Positions 6,046-11,678 of a stretch of 11,678 nt of DNA are shown here, piece after piece. How positions within the stretch are numbered: the first letter of the stretch is position 1; the number at the start of each line of letters is the position of its first letter. The stretch comes from an uncultured Pleurocapsa sp. (lineage in GTDB: Bacteria > Cyanobacteriota > Cyanobacteriia > Cyanobacteriales > Xenococcaceae): positions 1 through 11,678 of the forward strand of contig CAKZYI010000449.1 in the NCBI GenBank assembly GCA_937884735.1, in the 5' to 3' direction. A program made the translations under genes and the position numbers. The notes under the pieces are model-generated. The model searched no databases. It had not been told where the DNA came from and was given only the letters and a program-made list of their open reading frames with translations.

Positions 6046-6987
6046 ATGATCATGAAAATATCAGCTAATAATTTATCTTATATTGCTAAAAAAGTTAAGA
6101 ACATTCCTCGCAAATTGAGGCGCGAAATATCTCGTATACCTCCAATTCAAGCAATGAAGGAACAAGCTTACCAAAAAGCTCTCAACAACCATGCTCAGCT
6201 TTTGCCTGAACTTGACGCTCAAGGGCTTTCAATCGTGAAAGCATTAAGAGAAGAAGGTACTTGCATAATTCCTATAGAAGATCTGCAATTGTCTTCGACG
6301 AAGATGATGATGGATACTGCATTTGCCCTAGCAGACAAACTAAGAGTTCTCGACCCTAAATTGAGTAAGGGTGACAGTTGTGAAATGGGCTCTACCCCTG
6401 AAGATCTCAGAGAATTTTCAGAAATACTACTATGGGCGTTAGAACCAAAATTACTAAATATAATTGAGAATTATATTGGTCTACCAATTTTGTATCAGGG
6501 ATTTGCCATGCGGAGGAGTGTTGCAGACGCTCAGCACACTGGAGTTAGGAGATGGCATATAGACTGGGAAGATCGCCGTATTATTAAAGTTATTATTTAT
6601 TTAAACGATGTTATTCCAGGAGGAGGTGCTTACAATTACATATCGCGTCAACTTACTCCTGAAGCAATTAAAAAACTAAATTACTATAATCTGGGATACG
6701 TATCTGATGAAGAAATGGCATCGGCTGTACCAAGACAAAATTGGACTGCTTGTTTGGCTCCTAAAGGAAGCGTTGTTATAAGTGATACTAGTAGTGTTTT
6801 TCATCGCGCTCAACCACCTACTCATTATGAGCGTTATTCTATAACTTTTTGTTACACGTCTACTATGCCTCAAGTAATTTGGAATGGCAGAAAAATTTCT
6901 CAAGAACAATGGGAAATTATTGACCGTAATACAAATCAAAGACAAAAAAAATGCTTACATAAAAAGCGTCTGGATCAATTCATTTAA
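6046..6987 (+). CDS. Fe(II)/2-oxoglutarate-dependent dioxygenase, PhyH-like
   Basis: A 313-residue protein from ATG 6046. TTG 6040 and ATG 6052 are in frame and equally possible; none has a Shine-Dalgarno. The non-haem iron facial triad is visible as H171-x-D173 (WHIDWED) and a distal H253 (SVFHRAQPP). R263 in ERYSITF is a candidate for binding the 2-oxoglutarate carboxylate. YLNDV and GGGAYNYI between them fit the phytanoyl-CoA dioxygenase (PhyH) core. Such enzymes hydroxylate or otherwise oxidise a substrate with O2 and 2-oxoglutarate; the substrate here cannot be deduced. The N-terminal 60 residues are basic and helical, without a signal peptide, so it should be cytoplasmic. It is a lone gene between a long AT-rich region and its own terminator, with no HIP1 site nearby. 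Late acquisition is possible but not proven. Confidence 0.8.
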   Translation: MIMKISANNLSYIAKKVKNIPRKLRREISRIPPIQAMKEQAYQKALNNHAQLLPELDAQGLSIVKALREEGTCIIPIEDLQLSSTKMMMDTAFALADKLRVLDPKLSKGDSCEMGSTPEDLREFSEILLWALEPKLLNIIENYIGLPILYQGFAMRRSVADAQHTGVRRWHIDWEDRRIIKVIIYLNDVIPGGGAYNYISRQLTPEAIKKLNYYNLGYVSDEEMASAVPRQNWTACLAPKGSVVISDTSSVFHRAQPPTHYERYSITFCYTSTMPQVIWNGRKISQEQWEIIDRNTNQRQKKCLHKKRLDQFI

Positions 6988-7070
6988 AATTTAGACTATG
7001 GTGCAATTTATTCATAATATGATTTGATAACTATATAACTATATATGTAAAATTGATAAATTTCATTATT

Positions 7071-7118
7071 CAAGTATGTAATAAGAGCTTTTTGGTTTTT
7101 ACTACATACTTGTTTTTT
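7071..7118 (+). terminator. Rho-independent terminator of the dioxygenase gene
   Basis: CAAGTATGTA (7071-7080) pairs perfectly with TACATACTTG (7103-7112); after one mismatch three more pairs (TAA/TTA) extend the stem. Six T residues follow immediately (7113-7118). It lies 84 bp past the dioxygenase stop and 70 bp before the adaptor gene. It therefore separates the dioxygenase from the downstream adaptor-secDF group. Confidence 0.85.
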
Positions 7119-7187
7119 ATTTAAAATTGGTTGAATCTGTTTTTGATAAAAATCAATAAAACATGAAGATTGAAAACTTGTTAGAGA

Positions 7188-8471
7188 ATGAAACAAATTA
7201 AAGAATCGACAAAATTGTGGCTAAATCAATGTTTGAAAGTCATAATGCTAATTTTCGTTTCTAGTATTTTTGCTAGTTGTAATTCTTCATCTCAAAATAC
7301 TACTCAGCAAGAATCAGCTTCGATTGGCATGCCACAATCAAAACAGCTAATTAAAGTTGATGTAAAAACAGCTGATGTGAGTAGCCCATCTTCTACACAG
7401 CAGTACAAGGGAACGACTCAACCCCAAAAGCAAGTATCTTGGCGATCGCAAACGGAGGGAACACTAGTAGAATTGTTGGTGGAGGTAGGGGACAAGGTTA
7501 GTCAAGGTCAGTTAATTGGATGGTTGGACAATAGCATTATAGAAACAGAGCTGGCAGGAAAACAAGGAGAATTAGCCGCTTTACAATCAGAATTAGCCCA
7601 AGCAAAGGTTCAAGTCACTAACGCTCAAATAAAGCTAGAAGAAGCTAACATTCAATTAGAACAGGCTAAAAGCGAAGCTGTTAGATATCAGGAGCTAGCA
7701 AAAACAGGGTTGATTGCTCAACAGCAGGCAGAATCATTCAAAACTGCCGCCAAAATTGCCGAAAAATCTTTATTGGCAGCAAAAGAAGCTGTTAAGTTAG
7801 AACAACAAGCGGTAGCCATAGTAGAAGGCAGAATTGCTACACAACGTTCGGCGATCGCCGAATCAAAACAACGTCAAACTTACAGTAGGATAATTGCGCC
7901 TATTGGGGGGACTGTAGTGGCAAAAGCCAAAGACTCAGGCAGTTTAATTCGTGTAGGAGAAGAGGTCATGACTATTGGCGATTTTAGTCAGGTAAAAATA
8001 GTAATGCCTTTGTCAGAATTAGATTTAGGGAAAATAAATGTAGGACAAAATGTAACAGTAAAGCTAGATGCTTTTAAAGATAGTCAATTTCGAGGGAAGG
8101 TAAATCGTATTGCACCGACAGCTAATCCTTCATCCCGTCAAATTCCCGTGGAAATTGTTATTAATAATCCTCGCAATCAAATTAAAGGTGGTCTGTTAGC
8201 TAGGGTGAGTTTTGCATCTGAAAAAGAATCTTACATAGTTGTTCCCAAAATAGCCATTATTGAAGAGAAAGGCATCAACTATATTTTTACTGTAAACACA
8301 AACGACAACGATCAAAACAATGTAATCAAGCGTAAAGTTGTTATTGGCGATCGCATTAACGATAAAGTAGAGATAATTTCAGGAATATCGGCAGGAGAAA
8401 AATATGTAGTTCGTAGTAGTAAGCCACTAAATGATAGAGATTTAGTCGGTTTGAGTATTATTTCAAAATAA
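7188..8471 (+). CDS. RND/HlyD-family periplasmic adaptor lipoprotein
   Basis: A 427-residue membrane fusion protein. The N-terminus is hydrophobic (17-30) and ends in IFAS-C31, a lipoprotein-type cleavage and lipidation site, so the mature protein should be lipid-anchored in the periplasm. The two halves of a lipoyl/biotinyl-like domain (about 89-117, GTLVELLVEVGDKVSQGQ; and 232-265, APIGGTVVAKAKDSGSLIRVG) flank a long Gln/Ala/Glu-rich helical hairpin (118-230). A beta-barrel (268-345) and a membrane-proximal domain (346-425) follow. This is the AcrA/MexA domain order. Such adaptors normally link an inner-membrane RND or ABC pump to an outer-membrane channel. No pump gene is adjacent; secD begins 83 bp downstream on the same strand. 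The ATG follows a weak TTAGAGA. Export substrate unknown. Confidence 0.88.
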   Translation: MKQIKESTKLWLNQCLKVIMLIFVSSIFASCNSSSQNTTQQESASIGMPQSKQLIKVDVKTADVSSPSSTQQYKGTTQPQKQVSWRSQTEGTLVELLVEVGDKVSQGQLIGWLDNSIIETELAGKQGELAALQSELAQAKVQVTNAQIKLEEANIQLEQAKSEAVRYQELAKTGLIAQQQAESFKTAAKIAEKSLLAAKEAVKLEQQAVAIVEGRIATQRSAIAESKQRQTYSRIIAPIGGTVVAKAKDSGSLIRVGEEVMTIGDFSQVKIVMPLSELDLGKINVGQNVTVKLDAFKDSQFRGKVNRIAPTANPSSRQIPVEIVINNPRNQIKGGLLARVSFASEKESYIVVPKIAIIEEKGINYIFTVNTNDNDQNNVIKRKVVIGDRINDKVEIISGISAGEKYVVRSSKPLNDRDLVGLSIISK

Positions 8472-8554
8472 ACAAATAATTGTCTACTTATTCCTACTCT
8501 CGCAAGATTGCAAAAAGGGCTTATCATAGCATTTATTACGGCAGGTGATAGTAA

Positions 8555-9991
8555 ATGCAGAAACAAAGAGCCTATATTATTTTAATTTTGGCATTGGTCG
8601 CAGCGGCGATCGCTATATTAACTACAATTCCTCCCCAGTTAGGGTTGGATCTTCGTGGAGGGGCACAGCTAACTATTCAAGTTAATCCAACTAAGGAACA
8701 ACCTGATGTTGAGCCCACCCCAGAAGATGTAGAAGCTGTACAGCGAGTATTAGAAAATCGCATCAACGAGTTTGGTGTTTCTGAGACTACTGTTCAAACT
8801 ATTGGAGACGACAAAATATTAATTCAGCTACCAGGGGAAAGTAAGCCAGAGGAAGCAGAAAGACGTTTAAAAGGAACAGCTAAACTAGAATTTAAACAGC
8901 AAAAACAAGGTACAGAAGGAGATTTTATTGCCGAATCCCAAGTCAATCGGCAATTGAGAGCGCAAAGAGAGTATTTTTCTCAAAATAATGAAGAGGGAAG
9001 TAAAGTTAAGCTAGGAGAAATTAAAGAATCTTTAGCGAAATCTAATCAAGCAATTTCTCAAGTGTTTGACTCGGTGGGTTTGACTGGAACCAATTTAACG
9101 GATGCTCGTCCCCAACCAACTGCTATTGGAAATCGCTATGAAGTGGCGATTAATTTTGATAGAGAGGGCGGTAAAAAATTTGCTGAATTGACCAAAAATT
9201 TAGCTGGTACTGGTCGCAGTATTGGAATCTTCTTAGATGATGAGCTTATTAGTTCTCCCGTTGTAGGGGCAGAATTTGCCGATCTTGGTATTACAGGAGG
9301 TAGAGCCGTTATCACTGGTAATTTTGATTTGGAGGGTGCTAACGATCTCGCAATTCAGATCAAAGGTGGTTCGCTACCCTTTCCTATTGCTGTAGTAGAA
9401 AATCGTACTGTTGGTGCAACATTAGGACAAGACAGCATTCGTAGAAGTATTATTGCAGCCTGTGTAGGCTTGGTTTTGGTCTTGATTTTTATGGTAGTTT
9501 ACTATCGTTTACCAGGACTAATTGCTGATGGCGCATTGATTGTTTATGCTTTGTTGACTCTAGCTTGTTATGCCTTAGTCGGTGTAACCTTAACTTTGCC
9601 CGGAATTGCGGGCTTTATTTTGAGTATCGGCATGGCTGTAGATGCCAATGTCCTGATTTTTGAACGTACTAGAGAAGAAATAAGAGCAGGAAAAACTCTT
9701 TACAGATCTGTAGAATCAGGGTTCTTTAGGGCTTTCTCCAGCATTTTGGATAGTAATGTGACTACGGCAATCGCTTGTTTAGCTCTATTATGGCTTGGCT
9801 CTGGTTTAGTTAAAGGCTTTGCTGTTACTCTTTTAATTGGAGTAGTAGTTAGTATGTTTACTGCCGTTACCTGTAGTCGAACTCTCATGCTACTAGTGGT
9901 ATTAAGCTTGCCTAAGGTAAGACAAAAACCAGAATTATTTTGTCCCAATCTAAACATAGGAACTCAACCATCAGTATCCAGTAATCAATAA
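8555..9991 (+). CDS. secD: Protein translocase subunit SecD
   Basis: A 478-residue inner/thylakoid membrane protein that, with SecF, uses the proton gradient to help release and pull preproteins through SecYEG. TM1 (about 7-26) is followed by the conserved GLDLRGG (30-36) and a large periplasmic/lumenal domain (about 40-290; GGRAVITG at 248-255, IKGGSLPFP at 269-277). The C-terminal five-helix bundle carries GMAVDANVLIFER (359-371), in which D363 matches the proton-relay aspartate of SecD. Length fits cyanobacterial SecD, shorter than the E. coli protein. AGGTGA (8543-8548) is a good ribosome-binding site 6 nt before the ATG. secF starts 11 bp after the stop, so the two genes form one operon; the upstream adaptor may be part of it. 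Confidence 0.96.
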   Translation: MQKQRAYIILILALVAAAIAILTTIPPQLGLDLRGGAQLTIQVNPTKEQPDVEPTPEDVEAVQRVLENRINEFGVSETTVQTIGDDKILIQLPGESKPEEAERRLKGTAKLEFKQQKQGTEGDFIAESQVNRQLRAQREYFSQNNEEGSKVKLGEIKESLAKSNQAISQVFDSVGLTGTNLTDARPQPTAIGNRYEVAINFDREGGKKFAELTKNLAGTGRSIGIFLDDELISSPVVGAEFADLGITGGRAVITGNFDLEGANDLAIQIKGGSLPFPIAVVENRTVGATLGQDSIRRSIIAACVGLVLVLIFMVVYYRLPGLIADGALIVYALLTLACYALVGVTLTLPGIAGFILSIGMAVDANVLIFERTREEIRAGKTLYRSVESGFFRAFSSILDSNVTTAIACLALLWLGSGLVKGFAVTLLIGVVVSMFTAVTCSRTLMLLVVLSLPKVRQKPELFCPNLNIGTQPSVSSNQ

Positions 9992-10002
9992 TTTATTAAT
10001 CT

Positions 10003-10959
10003 ATGAAATTTAGTATTACAAGCAAGCGCAATTTATGGTGGGCAATTTCTGGAATAGCTATTCTTGCAAGCATTGTTATGATGATTGTGTCTTTTAGCAG
10101 CTTGAACGCACCAATTAGACCAGGTATTGACTTTATTGGCGGTACTAGAATCCAAATTGCCAGAGATTGTTCCGTAACAGGCAATTGTGATGAGCCAATA
10201 AATACAGCTCAAGTCCGAGAAGTTTTAGACGAGCAAAATTTGGGTAATAGTAGTATTCAGCTATTAGGAGATAGCAAACAAATTCTGTCGGTACGGACTG
10301 AAAATATTGATGGAGATCGCCGTAGTGAATTACTATCATCTTTGACTAACGCAATTGGCGAATTCGACGACAAAACAGTACAAATCGATTCTGTAGGGCC
10401 AACTATTGGCGAAGAACTATTTATATCAGGAATTTTGGCTTTGTTAGTCGCATTTTTCGGCATTATTGTCTACTTGAGCATACGTTTTCAATTTGACTAT
10501 GCTCTATTTGCGATCGCCGCTTTGTTTCATGATGTAATTATTACCGCAGGCATCTTTTCCTTTTTAGGGTTAGTCTTTGGTATAGAAGCCGACAGTCTAT
10601 TTTTAGTCTCTTTGCTTACAATTATTGGTTTTTCTGTTAACGATACTGTAGTTATTTACGATCGCATTCGTGAGAATATAACCGCAAATCCAGACCGAAA
10701 AATCAACGATATTGTTGATAACGCTGTCAACCAGACTTTGGGTCGTTCAATCAATACCACCTTAACTACATTACTACCGTTACTAGGTATTTTTCTTTTT
10801 GGTGGTCAAACATTAAAATTCTTTGCTCTAGCTTTGATTGTGGGTTTTCTTTTGGGTGCATATTCTAGTATTTTCATCGCAAGTACTTTTCTTGCTTGGT
10901 GGAGAAATAGCAAAGGAAATAGTTCGGTAACAATCACAGAAACCACTGCATCAGAATAA
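10003..10959 (+). CDS. secF: Protein translocase subunit SecF
   Basis: A 318-residue partner of SecD in the Sec accessory complex. TM1 (about 11-31) precedes the family motif GIDFIGGTR (41-49). A periplasmic/lumenal domain (50-135) follows, then VGPTIGEEL (131-139) and a five-helix bundle with TIIGFSVNDTVVIYDRIREN (206-225). N213/D214 are in the conserved RND-type proton pathway and RIREN is diagnostic. C56 and C62 (RDCSVTGNCDE) lie in the exported domain and could form a disulfide. No Shine-Dalgarno is evident before ATG 10003, so translation may depend on coupling to secD, 11 bp upstream. The C-terminal tail is Ser/Thr-rich. A small membrane-protein gene begins 40 bp downstream. Confidence 0.96.
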   Translation: MKFSITSKRNLWWAISGIAILASIVMMIVSFSSLNAPIRPGIDFIGGTRIQIARDCSVTGNCDEPINTAQVREVLDEQNLGNSSIQLLGDSKQILSVRTENIDGDRRSELLSSLTNAIGEFDDKTVQIDSVGPTIGEELFISGILALLVAFFGIIVYLSIRFQFDYALFAIAALFHDVIITAGIFSFLGLVFGIEADSLFLVSLLTIIGFSVNDTVVIYDRIRENITANPDRKINDIVDNAVNQTLGRSINTTLTTLLPLLGIFLFGGQTLKFFALALIVGFLLGAYSSIFIASTFLAWWRNSKGNSSVTITETTASE

Positions 10960-10999
10960 TGCTAATTCTAAAATTTATTCTGTACTTTAAATTACAACA

Positions 11000-11374
11000 G
11001 TGAGTAAACTTAAATCTGATTTTCAGCATAAAGTAGACAAACTATATCGACTATCTGTATGTGGTCGCTGGCTAGTTGCCATATTTAGCTGGCTTACTTT
11101 AGGTGTTTACGCCATTTGGAATTTACGAGCAGAAATTGCTCTTTGTTTAGATTATTTTACTTGGGCAGCAGTTTATTATGGATTGCACTTCAATTTTTTA
11201 CCAACTCTTTGTCTAGCTTTTTGTATTGGTACAACGGTTTCAGTTGTTTTTTGTCAAATTCGTAATTTAATTTTGGGTTTACCTGAAACAGAAAGGCGTA
11301 AATTAGAAAGACATGTAAAAAAAATTATGGCAAAAGGAACTAAACATCCTCTGTGGAAATTGATTAATAATTAA
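11000..11374 (+). CDS. Small two-helix membrane protein, unknown function
   Basis: A 124-residue protein with GTG start at 11000; there is no clear ribosome-binding site, and no upstream ATG fits. Two hydrophobic segments stand out at about 23-40 (WLVAIFSWLTLGVYAIW) and 67-87 (LPTLCLAFCIGTTVSVVFCQI). They are separated by a semi-hydrophobic region (46-62) that may lie along the membrane. The C-terminal part is strongly basic and helical (ETERRKLERHVKKIMAKGTK) and probably cytoplasmic. I do not recognise the family. It follows secF by 40 bp on the same strand without an obvious terminator between, so it could be co-transcribed with secDF. A role in protein export would be speculation. Confidence 0.75.
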   Translation: MSKLKSDFQHKVDKLYRLSVCGRWLVAIFSWLTLGVYAIWNLRAEIALCLDYFTWAAVYYGLHFNFLPTLCLAFCIGTTVSVVFCQIRNLILGLPETERRKLERHVKKIMAKGTKHPLWKLINN

Positions 11375-11382
11375 CCCCTATC

Positions 11383-11411
11383 TTGACAATTTTTTATTAT
11401 CTGCCTTTAGT
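11383..11411 (+). promoter_or_regulatory. Predicted promoter of the secreted protein gene at 11461
   Basis: A perfect -35 TTGACA (11383-11388) and TTTAGT (11406-11411; 4 of 6 matches) are 17 bp apart. They lie just after the stop of the small membrane protein gene, with a T-rich spacer. A start near 11418 would give a leader of about 43 nt. Confidence 0.45.
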
Positions 11412-11460
11412 ATGGTGATGAATCAAGAACCGTCAAAATTATAGTTATAGTTAAATAGTC

Positions 11461-11678
11461 ATGAAAATTCTCGTAAAAACAATTCGTTGGGCTAGTTTAA
11501 TTTCTCTACCAGTTTTTTTAGTAACTGTCCCTGCTTCTCCTTCCATAGCAGGTGACATTGGTAGTTGCGCCAATAGTTTACTTGCAAATGGCGTAGAAAA
11601 ATCAGCAGCAGCAGCAGCCTGTTCGGATGCTCTAAAACCTAATGAGCTTGCATCTTGCGTGGGAGCTATTAATTCAGG
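11461..11678 (+). CDS. Secreted cysteine-containing protein, 3' truncated
   Basis: An open frame from ATG 11461 runs off the right edge with 72 complete codons visible. Residues 1-30 form a classical signal peptide: basic MKILVKTIRW, a hydrophobic core SLISLPVFLVTV, and a likely cleavage after SIA. The mature part starts GDIGSCANSLLANGV and has regularly placed cysteines in ANSLLANG, AAAAACSDALKPNELASCVGAIN. This looks like the start of a small Cys/Ala repeat (C-A..L, then AC..AL.P.EL..CV..I). The tract encoding AAAAA contains four GCA codons in a row. I do not recognise the family with certainty. No Shine-Dalgarno is evident, but a promoter-like pair lies 50 bp upstream. It should be exported to the periplasm or thylakoid lumen by the Sec system. 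Confidence 0.75.
   Translation, partial: MKILVKTIRWASLISLPVFLVTVPASPSIAGDIGSCANSLLANGVEKSAAAAACSDALKPNELASCVGAINS

Noticed and set aside
7008..7196. Minus-strand 62-codon open frame between the dioxygenase and adaptor genes
   Set aside because: It covers the intrinsic terminator and AT-rich non-coding DNA, overlaps the adaptor start, and has a low-complexity translation.
7847..7862. Perfect 16-bp palindrome around GCGATCGC in the adaptor gene
   Set aside because: It is an extended HIP1 octamer inside coding sequence, a general feature of cyanobacterial genomes, not a specific regulatory site.
1..11678. CRISPR array, IS element, toxin-antitoxin or phage-defence system
   Set aside because: No regularly spaced repeats, transposase, nuclease or reverse-transcriptase motifs were seen. 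The RHH protein has no toxin partner: its neighbour is Ycf46.

Overview
The window looks like chromosomal DNA of a cyanobacterium. Ycf35 and Ycf46 homologues (families known from cyanobacteria and algal plastids) lie together, SecD and SecF are separate genes, and the octamer GCGATCGC (HIP1, typical of many cyanobacterial genomes) occurs six times by eye (3474, 7442, 7851, 8347, 8606, 10510). The DNA is AT-rich. I do not assign a genus.

Left part (1-1690, + strand): the 3' end of a soluble conserved protein that resembles the beta-carboxysome chaperone CcmS, an unrecognised membrane-anchored coiled-coil protein, and a four-helix membrane protein of the phage_holin_4_2/YvlD family. The last converges on a minus-strand block. 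A good intrinsic terminator (1719-1754) ends that block.

Minus-strand block (5249 down to 1796): a short secreted S13-type D-Ala-D-Ala carboxypeptidase, then a ribbon-helix-helix protein with a CPEC motif, the AAA ATPase Ycf46, and Ycf35 (DUF1257). The last three are probably co-transcribed from a promoter at 4265-4294. A perfect 10-bp palindrome sits at its predicted start point. Ycf46 has been linked in Synechocystis to photosynthesis and inorganic-carbon use, and a CcmS-like gene nearby would fit that theme, but the link is an inference.

Middle (5250-7187): about 790 bp of AT-rich non-coding DNA with several inverted repeats. It ends in a perfect 22-bp palindrome directly in front of a single Fe(II)/2-oxoglutarate dioxygenase gene of the PhyH type. 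That gene has its own strong terminator (7071-7118). The stretch has no HIP1 sites and looks like an independently regulated accessory unit.

Right part (7188-11678, + strand): a lipoprotein RND/HlyD-type periplasmic adaptor, then secD and secF (the proton-driven accessory subunits of the Sec translocon), a small two-helix membrane protein, a predicted promoter, and the 5' end of a secreted cysteine-containing protein cut by the window edge. The adaptor has no AcrB-type pump beside it; its only RND-superfamily neighbours are SecD and SecF.

I found no tRNA or rRNA, insertion sequence, CRISPR array, toxin-antitoxin pair or recognisable defence system. The best candidates for something unusual are the carboxypeptidase lacking the usual inserted domains, the palindrome-controlled orphan dioxygenase, the RHH-CPEC/Ycf46/Ycf35 operon with a putative operator, and the adaptor-secDF arrangement.
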